In this document: piece after piece, positions 45,904 to 55,376 of the stretch
Layout: each line of letters opens with the position of its first letter
How positions within the stretch are numbered: the stretch's first letter is position 1
DNA from: RH-AL1 sp965198495
Lineage (GTDB): Bacteria; Pseudomonadota; Alphaproteobacteria; Rhizobiales; Beijerinckiaceae
Direction: 5' to 3'
Length of the DNA: 64,000 nucleotides
Assembly: GCA_965198495.1 (NCBI GenBank)
Contig: CBDAPL010000002.1
Location: 558,001 to 622,000, forward strand
Translations under genes and position numbers: made by a program
Notes under the pieces: model-generated
Seen by the model: the letters and a program-made list of their open reading frames with translations, nothing else
Database searches by the model: none
What the model was told of the DNA's origin: nothing

Positions 45904-47084
45904 CGTACACCGTCCATCGGCAAGCCGACGTAATTCTCGGCGAACGCCGTCTGCGCGGCACGCGAGTCCTTAAGATAGGCGAGCTCGGCGATCTGCATGC
46001 GACGGTCGAAACCGCTGGCGGCCGGGAAACGGTGGGTGACGCCGGTAAACCACCAGGAGAAGCGCTCCGCCTTCCACACCCGCGCCAGCGCTTTCGCCGA
46101 ATAGCCGTCCATGGCGTGGGTCGAGCCTTCGCGGTAGAACGCTGAAAGCGCATCGAACAGCATGATCACATCGGACACGGCGAGGTTCATGCCCTTGGCA
46201 CCGGTCGGAGGGACGATATGCGCGGCATCCCCGGTCAGGAACAGCCGGCCGAAGCGCATCGGCTCCGTCACCGAGCTTCGGAGCGGGGCGATCGTCTTCT
46301 CGAAGGAGGAGCCGCGCACGACGTTGGCGGCCGTGTCCGTGCCGAGCCGCACGCAGAGTTCGTCCCAGAAGCGTTCGTCCGGCCAGTTCTCGACGCGATC
46401 GTCGATGTCGCACTGCAGGTAATACCGGCTGCGGGTCGGCGACCGCATGCTGGCAAGGGCGAAACCGTTTTGGTGGTTGGCGTAGATGAGCTCGTGGTCG
46501 CATGGCGCCTGATCCGTGAGGATACCGAGCCAGCCGAACGGATAGACGCGCTCGAAGGTCTGAAGCGCCTCTTTGGGAATCGAGGCGCGGCTGACGCCGT
46601 GGAACCCGTCGCAGCCGGCAATGTAGTCGCAAGCGATGTGGTGCTCGCCGGCCTCGTCGGCCCATGTGACGGAAGGCTTGTCGGACGCGATCCCTTGAAG
46701 CGCCACCGCGCCGGCATTGAACACGATGCGTGGCCCGTCGTCCTCGGCGGCCTCGAAGAGGTCGTGCATGACCTCCTGCTGGCCGTAGACCATCACGGTG
46801 GCACCGCCGGTGAGCGTCTTCATATCGATGCGAAATCGCTCGCCATCGGCGCTGAAACTCGTGCCGCTGTGCACGAGGCCCTCGCGGTGCATGCGCCCGG
46901 CGAGCCCGAGGGACTCCATGAGGGCCACCGTGTTGCGCTCGAGCACGCCGGCGCGGACGCGGGCCTCGACGTAGGCGCGATCCTTGCGCTCGAGGACGAT
47001 GCACTCGATTCCGGCACGATGAAGAAGATGGCCGAGGAACATCCCGGCCGGCCCGGCGCCTACGATCGCGACTTGCGTTCGCAT
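45900..47084 (-). CDS. pobA: 4-hydroxybenzoate 3-monooxygenase
   Basis: A 394-residue flavoprotein, the usual length for PobA. The FAD site is VAIVGAGPAGMFLGHLLHRA, the DG motif is CDYIAGCDGFHGVSRASI and the second FAD motif is LTGDAAHIVPPTGAKGMNLA. It hydroxylates 4-hydroxybenzoate to protocatechuate with NADPH and oxygen. It is first in the pobA-pcaIJHGBLF operon, overlapping pcaI by ATGA, and diverges from an AraC-type regulator. Confidence 0.95.
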   Translation of the reverse strand: MRTQVAIVGAGPAGMFLGHLLHRAGIECIVLERKDRAYVEARVRAGVLERNTVALMESLGLAGRMHREGLVHSGTSFSADGERFRIDMKTLTGGATVMVYGQQEVMHDLFEAAEDDGPRIVFNAGAVALQGIASDKPSVTWADEAGEHHIACDYIAGCDGFHGVSRASIPKEALQTFERVYPFGWLGILTDQAPCDHELIYANHQNGFALASMRSPTRSRYYLQCDIDDRVENWPDERFWDELCVRLGTDTAANVVRGSSFEKTIAPLRSSVTEPMRFGRLFLTGDAAHIVPPTGAKGMNLAVSDVIMLFDALSAFYREGSTHAMDGYSAKALARVWKAERFSWWFTGVTHRFPAASGFDRRMQIAELAYLKDSRAAQTAFAENYVGLPMDGVR

Positions 47085-47152
47085 GTTCCTCCCACAGCGT
47101 CCCTGACGTAAGGCGCTCGGGTTGAGCCTAGGGCCGATGGATCATATGTCCC

Positions 47153-48124
47153 ATGGACGAATTCGCAAAATTCATGGACTTTCCGATCCGAGACTCCCGA
47201 TATCGACCTCCGAAAGTCGGGAACGTTGCCGATATCCCATCGGCTGTGCCGAGCTTCTTCCTATACGGAGAGCCTCCCAGACCGGTTGACGATCGCTTCC
47301 TCCATGTGGAGGACCTCGATGATCGCAGTCGACCGAGCGATTGGACGATCCGTCCGCACCGTCACGCCAATCTCCATCACGTCTTCCACATGACGGGCGG
47401 CCAAGGCGTTGTGCAGATCGACGAAACCTTTGTTCCATTCGTAGCGCCACAGCTCCTCATCATTCCGGCGATGCTCATCCACGGCTTCCGCTATCATCCC
47501 GAAGCCAAGGGCCAAGTCCTGACGCTTTCGGAAAGCTACCTTTCGGCATTGCTGGCGCGCGGCCCCGAACTCGAGCCGCTCATGAACGATTTCGCCTGCG
47601 TTCCACCGGGTGACGGCACCTCTTTCGCGCTCGATCTCGGACGGCTCGGCGCGGAACTCAGCTGGCGGGCCCTCGGTCACGAAGGTGCCGTGGAGGGACG
47701 GCTCTTGGCGATCCTCGTCGATGTGCTCCGTTCCGTCCGCCCAAGCCTGTCGAGCGGCAGTGCGCTCGGCCCGGAGGCCATCCTCGTCGCGCGTTTTCGC
47801 AGGATCGTGGAGAGACGATTCCGCGAGACGCTCGCCATGGACGACTATGCGCGATCCCTTGACGTTACCGTGTCGCGCCTGCGCAAGGCGTGCCGCACGA
47901 CGCTGACATCGCCGCAGCGGATCGTACAGAGTCGGATCGTGCTCGAAGCGAAACGGCTCCTGCTCTATTCCGCGATGACGGTCGCCGAGGTCAGCTACTC
48001 CGTCGGCTTCTCCGATCCCGCCTATTTCTCGCGCGTCTTCAGCAAGTGGGTCGGCGAGGCGCCCTCGAGCTTCAGGGCAAGCTACAAGTCGAACGCGCCG
48101 GCGCCGTCGGCAAAATCTTCATAA
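47153..48124 (+). CDS. AraC-family regulator, PobC/PobR-like
   Basis: A 323-residue protein. The N-terminal cupin domain contains RPHRHANLHHVFHMTGGQGV, and the C-terminal 100 residues form the AraC DNA-binding domain (YARSLDVTVSRLRKACRTTL, VAEVSYSVGFSDPAYFSRVF). It is divergent from pobA with a 68-base gap, the usual setting for the AraC-type activator of pobA that responds to 4-hydroxybenzoate. The first 25-30 residues before SFFLYGEPPR may be non-native; the start is not certain. Confidence 0.88.
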   Translation: MDEFAKFMDFPIRDSRYRPPKVGNVADIPSAVPSFFLYGEPPRPVDDRFLHVEDLDDRSRPSDWTIRPHRHANLHHVFHMTGGQGVVQIDETFVPFVAPQLLIIPAMLIHGFRYHPEAKGQVLTLSESYLSALLARGPELEPLMNDFACVPPGDGTSFALDLGRLGAELSWRALGHEGAVEGRLLAILVDVLRSVRPSLSSGSALGPEAILVARFRRIVERRFRETLAMDDYARSLDVTVSRLRKACRTTLTSPQRIVQSRIVLEAKRLLLYSAMTVAEVSYSVGFSDPAYFSRVFSKWVGEAPSSFRASYKSNAPAPSAKSS

Positions 48125-48197
48125 AGATGGCCGGCAGCCGATTGCTCGCTTCAGAAGCCGCGATCCCGTAGCTTGAGGGATGGCGAGCGAAAGCGCT

Positions 48198-50153
48198 TCA
48201 AATGAGGAACTTCTCGAAGAATGCGGCAAGCTCGCCATGGGCGTCGAGTGGAAGGACGTGCGCCACGTACTGGTCCGGCCGCACCACCACAACGCAGCCT
48301 TCGGACCGGTCGATACCCCTCATGTCAAAAACGTCCTGGCGACTCTTCAGGTCGGGGCAGAACATCTTCTCATAGTCCCGAAGCCCGAGACGGCCTTTCT
48401 GGGGCATGAGGAAGGGAGGCATCGCCTCAAGCGAGAGCTCCAGACGATCCTGCTGGAACACCGCGCGGACATCGAAAACGGAATCGATGTCCGCACCCGG
48501 GCGCGTAAAGCGCCTGACTGGAGATCGGGAGTCTTCCGCGAGAAATGCACACAGCCTTTTCAGTGCTGAGGAGGGCCCGGTGGGGTCTTCGGCGGCGGCA
48601 AAAGCGAAGAGACGCCAGCGTCCGTCCGCCTTGATGGTGTGGCCCAAATGAACCGGCTTGGCATCCGCCAACCGGATGACGGGCGCGGAATGGAACCGCA
48701 TGCCAAGGGGAAACCCTCGCGCAAGATGCTGGTGCGCTGAGCCGCCGATGAGGATGGAAGGAGAATACCGGGTTTCCGTGCCCGCCGTGAAACGTCCCTG
48801 CTTGACGAAATAAGTCTGGAATTCCGCGGGATCGATCCCCTCGCTTCTTGGATCGGCCGGATCCTTCGGCGGCGCGCTGAACATCTTGGCGAACTCGCGA
48901 TCGAAATCGATGAGTTCCTTCGCGACGGCATGACGCTCGCTCGAGTAACTATGCAGGATTTCCGGGGAAGAGCATCCGCTGATGACCGAGGCCAGCTTCC
49001 AACCCAGGTTGAAGCCGTCCTGCATGGAGACATTCATGCCTTGTCCGGCTTTGGGACTGTGGGTATGGCAGGCGTCCCCGGCGATGAACACGCGCGGCAG
49101 CGGGTCTGACGCGTTCTGATCCTGGCCATGCCGCGCCGGCAGGTCGTCAAACGTGTCGCACATCCTCTGGCCGATCTCGTAGACCGACCACCAGGCGATC
49201 TCCTTCACCTCGAGCTTATACGGGTGCAGAATTCGCCGCGCGCGGGCGACGAGATCGTCGGACGTTATGTTCTTAGTCGAGACCCTCTCGTCGTCGCCGA
49301 GCTTGTCTAGTTCGATGTAAAGGCGGACGAGATAGCCGCCTTCCCGCGGGATGATCAGAACGCTGCCGTCATGAGCGGAATGGATCGCCGCTTTGATCCG
49401 GATGTCGGGGAAGTCAGTGACGGCCAGGACATCCATGACGCCCCAGGCCTGGTTAGCGGAGTCACCGTACAGCGCACGCCCAAGGCACTTGCGCACCATG
49501 CTGCGCGCCCCATCGCAGCCGACGACGAAACGTGCTTTGACGGTTTCCACCTGCCCTTCGTACGTGGGGTCAAGCCGTTCGAAGCGGGCGGTCACCGGAT
49601 GCGACGAGACATCGCCGCCGGAGGCCTGCCGATCGATGTCTAAATCGTGCAAACGGCGTGAATAGTTCGGCTCCAGCTGCGACGGAGAGTTGCGCATGAC
49701 GTCGAGATAAAAATCATGCAGGCGTGCTTGACTGAGGATCACGTGCGGAAATTCCGACAACCCGTCTTCTGTATCCTGGATCCGCCCATTGCGGATGATT
49801 TCCGCGCGTTGAACCCCGCCCGGCTTCCAGAAAGAGGTCTCGTTGACCCAATAGGCCTCTTTGAGCACTCGTTCACTGAACCCGAACGCCTCGAACATCT
49901 CCATCGTGCGGCACGCGATCCCGTCGGCTTGGCCGAGCAGCAGCGGGCCTGGCTTCTGTTCGGTGATCCGCGTCAAGATGTTCGGAAAAACGGCGAGCGA
50001 TGCCGCCAGCGTCAAACCGGCCGGCCCGCAGCCCACGATCAAGACGTCGACCTCGGCGGGGCGGCTGCCCGCGCGCTCCCGCGCGCCAGAGGTATCGGCC
50101 GGCTCGGCGATATCCGGGTTGCCGGGTCTGAAGCCATTGAGATGGAATTGCAT
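48198..50153 (-). CDS. mobA: 3-hydroxybenzoate 4-monooxygenase
   Basis: A 651-residue flavoprotein of the phenol hydroxylase group. It opens MQFHLNGFRPGNPDI as in MobA. The FAD site is VDVLIVGCGPAGLTLAASLA, the DG motif is FVVGCDGARSMVRKCLG, the second FAD motif is VFIAGDACHTHSPKAGQGMN, and a thioredoxin-like C-terminal domain follows. It turns 3-hydroxybenzoate into protocatechuate, feeding the same pca genes. It stands alone, convergent with the AraC gene. A 2-polyprenyl or phenol hydroxylase role is less likely given the N-terminus. Confidence 0.88.
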   Translation of the reverse strand: MQFHLNGFRPGNPDIAEPADTSGARERAGSRPAEVDVLIVGCGPAGLTLAASLAVFPNILTRITEQKPGPLLLGQADGIACRTMEMFEAFGFSERVLKEAYWVNETSFWKPGGVQRAEIIRNGRIQDTEDGLSEFPHVILSQARLHDFYLDVMRNSPSQLEPNYSRRLHDLDIDRQASGGDVSSHPVTARFERLDPTYEGQVETVKARFVVGCDGARSMVRKCLGRALYGDSANQAWGVMDVLAVTDFPDIRIKAAIHSAHDGSVLIIPREGGYLVRLYIELDKLGDDERVSTKNITSDDLVARARRILHPYKLEVKEIAWWSVYEIGQRMCDTFDDLPARHGQDQNASDPLPRVFIAGDACHTHSPKAGQGMNVSMQDGFNLGWKLASVISGCSSPEILHSYSSERHAVAKELIDFDREFAKMFSAPPKDPADPRSEGIDPAEFQTYFVKQGRFTAGTETRYSPSILIGGSAHQHLARGFPLGMRFHSAPVIRLADAKPVHLGHTIKADGRWRLFAFAAAEDPTGPSSALKRLCAFLAEDSRSPVRRFTRPGADIDSVFDVRAVFQQDRLELSLEAMPPFLMPQKGRLGLRDYEKMFCPDLKSRQDVFDMRGIDRSEGCVVVVRPDQYVAHVLPLDAHGELAAFFEKFLI

Positions 50154-50655
50154 ATCGTCCCGCCGCTGGAAGGATCAGATCGATTGACGCATTCTTGAGA
50201 CATCCAGGCCTCGAGCACCTCTCGATGACCTGCTTCTTCCAAAGGTCGTCGGTACGCTCAAGATCTGAGGGACGCTAAGCTTGCCGTTCGATCGTGAGTT
50301 GGCACGACGTCCTTACTCATCGATCAAAATGGTATTTCGCCAAATTGGATCACCTGAATCTGGTAGCGCACATGCAATTCGGCATCAACCTCGCCGTGGA
50401 CGGCCTGAAGAACGAAATCCGCCACCTGGAGCCGGCCACGACGTCGATCCATGTCCGCACATCAGGACCATGTCTCACCCAGTGGCTTGTGCGGCCTCGG
50501 CGGCAGTCACGGCGGTCTTCTTTTCTTTATGAAGACTGGTTAAAAATCTTTCGGATGGCCGCATACCAGTTTCATTGCTCCTTGCTTCAAACGAGAGCGA
50601 CCATCGACCGAGAAGCCCATCTTATGGGCTTGGCTCCTCTGTCCAAATGAAATAA
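50154..50655. other. Intergenic region between mobA and the Liv importer
   Basis: No gene is assigned. A plus-strand frame at 50294-50650 (with LNLVAHMQFGINLAVDGLKN) looks coding-like but matches nothing I know and may be a relic. A GTTCGATCGTGAG half-site lies at about 50285, upstream of mobA. Confidence 0.4.
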
Positions 50656-50682
50656 GTTCGAACGAATGTTCGATAGTCGAAC
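50656..50682. promoter_or_regulatory. Palindromic operator upstream of the Liv importer
   Basis: Three half-sites are packed together: GTTCGAAC at 50656-50663 and the near-palindrome GTTCGATAGTCGAAC at 50668-50682, ending 26 bases before the start codon. The second resembles the GTTCGAT-type operators of PcaR/PcaU/PobR regulators. The same arms form the palindrome at 36511-36528. The IclR gene at 57328, just after this operon, is a good candidate binder. Confidence 0.6.
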
Positions 50683-50708
50683 AGACTAGACGCGCAAGGT
50701 TTGACTTG

Positions 50709-51878
50709 ATGAGGTCGTTGATCTTCGCCTGCTTTTTCGCGGTGTCGCCGCTTATCATTGACAGGGCGTATGCGGAAGACGTGAAGATCGGCGTCATCGG
50801 CACCTTCTCGGGTCCTTACGCCGTGTTCGGCAAGAACTTCAAAATGGGGGTCGAGGCCTGGGTCGCCGAACACGGCAACAAGGTCGGCCAGGATACGGTC
50901 ACCTTCGTCTACCGCGACGAAGAGGGTCCCGATCCGGCGAAAGCCCGCGCGCTCGCCCAGGAGCTGATCGTCAAGGATCATGTGGAGTACCTCGCGGGCG
51001 TCTATTTCACGCCGGACGCGATGGCCATCCTGCCGCTCCTCGTGCCGACGGATACGCCGCTGATCGTGTGGAATGCCGCGACATCCTCCATCACGCAGAA
51101 GAGCCCGCTGGTCGTGCGCACCTCGTTCACGATGTGGCAGAACGCCGTGCCGGCTGCCGAGGCGGCGGCGGCCTCCGGCTCGAAGAAGGTGGCGATCCTG
51201 GTCAGCGACTACGGTCCAGGGCTCGATGCGGAGGCGGCGTTCCGCAAGACCTTCGAGGCCAAAGGCGGCAGCGTGGTGGCCGCGATCCGCATCCCGCTCG
51301 CGACCCGGGATTTCGCGCCGATCATGCAAAAGGTCATCGATGCCGGCGCCGACACCATCTTCGTGTTCCTGCCGTCGGGGCCGCCCGTGCTCGCCTTCAT
51401 CAAGGCCTATGATGGGGCGGGGCTCAGGAAGGCCGGTGTCAAGATCCTGTCGACGGGGGACATCGTCACCGAACCGGATCTGCCGGCCATCGGCGACGCC
51501 GCGCTCGGCGCGATGACCACCTATCACTACGCCGCCTCGCACGAGTCCGCGGAGAACAAGGCCTTCCTCGCCCAGATCGCCAAGGACGGCGATGATCCCC
51601 ATGAGGTGACAATGGCCGCCGTCGCGGCCTATGACGGCGCCCACGTCCTCTACGACATGATCGCCGCCACCGGCGGCAAGCGGGACGGGCGGAAGGCGGT
51701 TGCCGCGGTGCTCGGCCGCTCGTGGATCAGCCCGAGGGGTCCCGTGCAGATCAACGCCAAGTCGCGCCACATCACGCAGAACGTCTACCTCCGCGAAGTC
51801 GTGCGCGTCGACGGCCGGCTCGAGAACAAGGAGATCAAGACCTTCGCCGCGCAGCCGGATTGGGGCTCCCCCCCCTGA
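50709..51878 (+). CDS. ABC importer substrate-binding protein, Liv type
   Basis: A 389-residue protein with a signal peptide (FACFFAVSPLIIDRAYA, cleavage after Ala-Tyr-Ala). The mature part starts EDVKIGVIGTFSGPYAVFGK, typical of leucine/branched-chain and aromatic-acid-binding proteins. TTG 50706 directly before the ATG is an alternative start. It begins an operon with an amidohydrolase and four importer genes. Given the pob/pca setting, an aromatic or aromatic-amide ligand is likely. Confidence 0.92.
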   Translation: MRSLIFACFFAVSPLIIDRAYAEDVKIGVIGTFSGPYAVFGKNFKMGVEAWVAEHGNKVGQDTVTFVYRDEEGPDPAKARALAQELIVKDHVEYLAGVYFTPDAMAILPLLVPTDTPLIVWNAATSSITQKSPLVVRTSFTMWQNAVPAAEAAAASGSKKVAILVSDYGPGLDAEAAFRKTFEAKGGSVVAAIRIPLATRDFAPIMQKVIDAGADTIFVFLPSGPPVLAFIKAYDGAGLRKAGVKILSTGDIVTEPDLPAIGDAALGAMTTYHYAASHESAENKAFLAQIAKDGDDPHEVTMAAVAAYDGAHVLYDMIAATGGKRDGRKAVAAVLGRSWISPRGPVQINAKSRHITQNVYLREVVRVDGRLENKEIKTFAAQPDWGSPP

Positions 51879-51907
51879 CCCGGCATCGGACCACAAGGGG
51901 TGTCGTC

Positions 51908-53521
51908 TTGGATGAAAGGACGATCGGCTTCAGCAACGGGCGGGTCTATACGTCCGCGCACGATCGCGGCGCGCATGACGCTATCGTCTTCCGCCACGGG
52001 CGCGTCGCCTGGGTCGGCGCCCGGGCCGACGCGCCGCAGTCCATCGATTGGATCGATCTGCAGGGGGGCACGGTCGTCCCCGGCCTGACCGACGCGCACG
52101 TACACCTCTACGCGGTCGCCCACGGGCGCCTCCAGATCGATGCCGGCGGGGCCACCTCGATCGACGATCTTCTCGAGACGTTGCGGAGGCGGGCGGCGGC
52201 GCCCGGCGGCTGGCTCGTCGCGGCCAATTACGACGAGGGCCGGTTGTGCGAGGGCCGGCACCCGACCCGCGCCGAACTCGACGCCGCCGTGCCGGACCTG
52301 CCGGTCGTGCTGCGACGCTTCTGCGGCCACGTGGCCGTGCTCAATTCCGCCGCTCTGCGGCGCGTCGACGTCGACGAGGCGGTGGCCGACCCGTCCGCCG
52401 GGATGTTCGGTCGCGACGCCGGCGGACGGCTCGACGGAGCGGCGTTCGAGGCTGCCGCGGAGCTCATCTTCCGGCGCATGCCGGCGCCGAGCCAAGCCGC
52501 CGTCAGGGACGCGCTCCGCGGCGTCCTCGACGATTGCGTGCGCTTGGGGCTGACCGCGGCCGTCGAAGCCGCAGTCGGCTTCACCGACGGCTTCGATGAG
52601 GAGCACGCCGTCTGGCGCTCCCTGCGGGAAATCTCCCCGCGCCTGCCGCTCCGCCTCGGTTTCATGCACCAGCTGGGCGCGGCGGAGGCAGCCAGGCGCG
52701 GCCTGGTGCCGACGCTCGACGACGATTGGCAGTCCGCGACCTTAAAGTTCTTCGCCGACGGCATCGTCGGCGCGCGCACTGCGGCGGTCGGTCGGCCCTT
52801 CGCCGATACGGGAACGCACGGCCTCTTCATGACCTCCGAGGCCGAGCTGGAAGGGGAGATCGTCGCCGCCCATCGCGCCGGCTGGCAGATTGCGGTCCAT
52901 GCGGTTGGGGATCGCGCGGTGTCGCGCGTCCTCGACGATTTCGCGCTAGCCGATCGCCTCGAGTCACGCTCCGATATGCGACACCGTTTAGAACATGTGT
53001 TCTGCCCGCCTGAGGGCTGCTTCGAGCGCATGCGAGCGCTGGGAGCGGCGGTTGTCATGCAGCCGAGTTTCCTCGTGAAGATGCATCGATCGATCCAGGC
53101 CGCCTTCGGCGCCGATGTCGGCGGCCACTATCCCGGGCGTTCCGCCCTAGCGGCCGACGTCGCCTACGCCGGCAGCTCCGACGCGCCCACGGGCATCCTA
53201 TCGCCGTGGCACGGCATGGCGGCATCCATCGACCGGGGCGGTTCCGCCGGCGCCCCCATCGGACCTGGCGAAGCCTTGACGGCGCCCCAGGCGCTCGCCG
53301 CCTACACGAGGGGCGGGGCTTACGTGATGAAGCAGGAGACCTGGCGCGGCGGCCTCGAGCCCGGCATGGCCGCCGACGCGATCGTCCTCGACCGCGATCC
53401 GCTCCGCTCCACCACCGCCGCACTGCGCGACACGCGGGTGCTGCTCACCATGGTGCGCGGCGTCGTCCATCACGATGAGCTCCAGGGACACGCGGACATG
53501 CCGGCGAGCCGCACCGGATGA
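51908..53521 (+). CDS. YtcJ-like amidohydrolase inside a Liv importer operon
   Basis: A 537-residue protein from TTG 51908; no ATG lies at the family start. Metal ligands are visible in GLTDAHVHLYAVA, the carboxylated-Lys region TLKFFADGIVGARTA, HAVGDRAVSRVLDDF and LEHVFCP, with the catalytic Asp in AGSSDAP. YtcJ/NfdA relatives hydrolyse N-substituted formamides and similar amides. It sits between the substrate-binding gene and the permeases, overlapping livH by ATGA, so import and hydrolysis are probably coupled. Substrate unknown. Confidence 0.87.
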   Translation: MDERTIGFSNGRVYTSAHDRGAHDAIVFRHGRVAWVGARADAPQSIDWIDLQGGTVVPGLTDAHVHLYAVAHGRLQIDAGGATSIDDLLETLRRRAAAPGGWLVAANYDEGRLCEGRHPTRAELDAAVPDLPVVLRRFCGHVAVLNSAALRRVDVDEAVADPSAGMFGRDAGGRLDGAAFEAAAELIFRRMPAPSQAAVRDALRGVLDDCVRLGLTAAVEAAVGFTDGFDEEHAVWRSLREISPRLPLRLGFMHQLGAAEAARRGLVPTLDDDWQSATLKFFADGIVGARTAAVGRPFADTGTHGLFMTSEAELEGEIVAAHRAGWQIAVHAVGDRAVSRVLDDFALADRLESRSDMRHRLEHVFCPPEGCFERMRALGAAVVMQPSFLVKMHRSIQAAFGADVGGHYPGRSALAADVAYAGSSDAPTGILSPWHGMAASIDRGGSAGAPIGPGEALTAPQALAAYTRGGAYVMKQETWRGGLEPGMAADAIVLDRDPLRSTTAALRDTRVLLTMVRGVVHHDELQGHADMPASRTG

Positions 53522-54387
53522 ACGTGCTGATCGGCATCGGCGTGAATGGCGTCTCGTACGGAATGGTCCTGTTCATCATCTCCATCGGGCTGTCGATCAT
53601 GATGGGGCTGATGCGGTTCGTGAACCTCGCGCACGGCACGTTCGCGATGGTCGGTGGCTATATCGCATCGGCGCTGCTGCACGCCGGCGGCGTCGCCTTC
53701 GCCGTGGCGGTCGTCGCTGGGGTCGCCGGGACGGTGGTGCTGGCGCTGCCGCTCGAACGGCTGCTGTTCGCACGGTTGTACCGGCGCTCGGATACGCTGA
53801 CACAGATCTTGATGACAATCGGAATTACCTTCGTCATCATCGGTGCCACGAACTATTGGCTGGGACCATCGATCCAGCCGATCCCGCTGCCTCCCTGGCT
53901 CAGCCGCTCCGTGGCGATCGGAACGCATCGCTTCGCGGTCGACCGCCTGCTCATCAGCGTGCTCGGCGTCGCCCTCGCGGGTGCGCTGTGGCTGCTGCTG
54001 GAGCGCAGCACGTTCGGCATGCTGCTGCGCGCCACCATTGACAACCCCGACATGGCGGAGGCGCTCGGCGTACGCACCACACGCATCTACGTCTCGACCT
54101 TCGCGGTATCGGCCGCGCTCAGCGCCTTTGGAGGGATCATGGGCGCCGAACTGCTGCCGATCGAACCCTACTACGGCCTGCGCTACATGGTGTTGTTCCT
54201 CGTCGTCGTCTCGATCGGCGGCGCCGGTTCGATCCTCGGGGCGCTGGTCGCCTCGCTCGCCCTTGGCATGGTCGCCACGATCGCCGCCTACGTCGCGCCA
54301 TCCTACGGCGACTTCGTCCTCTACGCCTTCGTCGTGGTGCTGGTGTTCTGCATGCCCAACGGCGTCTTCGGGCGCGCGCCGGCGTGA
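53518..54387 (+). CDS. livH: Liv-type ABC importer permease LivH
   Basis: A 289-residue membrane protein with about eight spans. It opens MNVLIGIGVNGVSYGMVLFI and has the LivH hallmark MMGLMRFVNLAHGTFAMVGG. Its GTG- or ATG-linked neighbours overlap: ATGA with the amidohydrolase gene before and GTGA with livM after. Confidence 0.92.
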   Translation: MNVLIGIGVNGVSYGMVLFIISIGLSIMMGLMRFVNLAHGTFAMVGGYIASALLHAGGVAFAVAVVAGVAGTVVLALPLERLLFARLYRRSDTLTQILMTIGITFVIIGATNYWLGPSIQPIPLPPWLSRSVAIGTHRFAVDRLLISVLGVALAGALWLLLERSTFGMLLRATIDNPDMAEALGVRTTRIYVSTFAVSAALSAFGGIMGAELLPIEPYYGLRYMVLFLVVVSIGGAGSILGALVASLALGMVATIAAYVAPSYGDFVLYAFVVVLVFCMPNGVFGRAPA

Positions 54388-55376
54388 CCGTCATCGCCGG
54401 TCGGCCGACACTCCTGTCGCGAACGCGGTCCGGCCATCTGTCGGTTTTCCTCATCCTGCTGTGCGTCGGCGTCGCCGGGTTCACCCTCTACCACGACGAG
54501 CTCGCCTTCATGAGCCGGGTCTTCGCCACCGCGCTCCTGGTGCTGTCGCTCGACCTGGTGGTCGGCTACTGCGGGGTCGCCACCCTCGGCCAGGCCGCCC
54601 TCTACGGTGGCCCCGCCTACGTGGCGGGCGCGTTGGCGGTGAACGCCGGCCTCGACGATCCCATCGCAATGCTCGCCGTCGGCGGCCTCGCCGGCGCCGT
54701 GGCCGGCCTCGTCAGCGGGATGCTCATCGGACGATTCCGCGGCCTGCCCCAGCTCGTGCTGTCGATCGCGCTCGGCCAACTCGTAGAGGCCTTCGCCAAC
54801 AAAGCGGTATGGCTGACGGGCGGGACCGACGGGCTGTCCGGGATCACGCCGCGGCCGGTCTTCGGCCTCGTGCCGTTCGATATCTATGGGACGACCTGCT
54901 ACGTCCTCTCCTTCTGCGTGCTCGCGCTCGCCTTCTTCGGCCTGCGCGCCTTCGTGAACTCGCCGTTTGGGCTGATCTGCCGCTGCATCCGCGACGACGA
55001 GTTGCGCGTGCGGATGATGGGCATACAGGTCTACCCCCGGCTTGTCGCGACCTACGTCGTCTCGGGGCTGGTCGCGGGTCTCGGCGGCGCGCTGACCGCG
55101 ATCGACGCCGGCGTGGTCAGCCTTGAGAGCGTCGGCTTCGAGCGGTCGGCGGAAGCCCTGGTGATGCTCGTCGTCGGCGGTGCGGGCCACCTCTGGGGCG
55201 CCCTGATCGGCTGCCTCGTGTTCCAACTGGCTGAGCATTATCTCGACGCGGGCAACCCGTTCCAGTGGATGATGATCGTCGGCGCCCTGCTGATCGCGGT
55301 CGTGATGTTCTTTTCCGGCGGCATCTGGAAGAGTGCACTGACCCTCGCCGGACGCTTCGACAGGCGGCCGGTTTGA
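54384..55376 (+). CDS. livM: Liv-type ABC importer permease LivM
   Basis: A 330-residue membrane protein with a GTG start. Typical LivM phrases are SLDLVVGYCGVATLGQAALY and LTGGTDGLSGITPRPVFG. It pairs with LivH to form the channel. Its stop overlaps the TTG start of the next gene. Confidence 0.92.
   Translation: MTVIAGRPTLLSRTRSGHLSVFLILLCVGVAGFTLYHDELAFMSRVFATALLVLSLDLVVGYCGVATLGQAALYGGPAYVAGALAVNAGLDDPIAMLAVGGLAGAVAGLVSGMLIGRFRGLPQLVLSIALGQLVEAFANKAVWLTGGTDGLSGITPRPVFGLVPFDIYGTTCYVLSFCVLALAFFGLRAFVNSPFGLICRCIRDDELRVRMMGIQVYPRLVATYVVSGLVAGLGGALTAIDAGVVSLESVGFERSAEALVMLVVGGAGHLWGALIGCLVFQLAEHYLDAGNPFQWMMIVGALLIAVVMFFSGGIWKSALTLAGRFDRRPV

Noticed and set aside
50294..50650. A possible small gene before the Liv operon
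   Set aside because: The first half looks coding-like but no family is recognised, and its end runs close to the importer operator; kept only as a possible relic.
53843..55126. A 427-residue plus-strand frame across livH and livM
   Set aside because: Arg- and Ser-rich out-of-phase reading of two clear permease genes.
54321..55238. A 305-residue minus-strand frame
   Set aside because: Antisense to livM and lacking hydrophobic or domain patterns.
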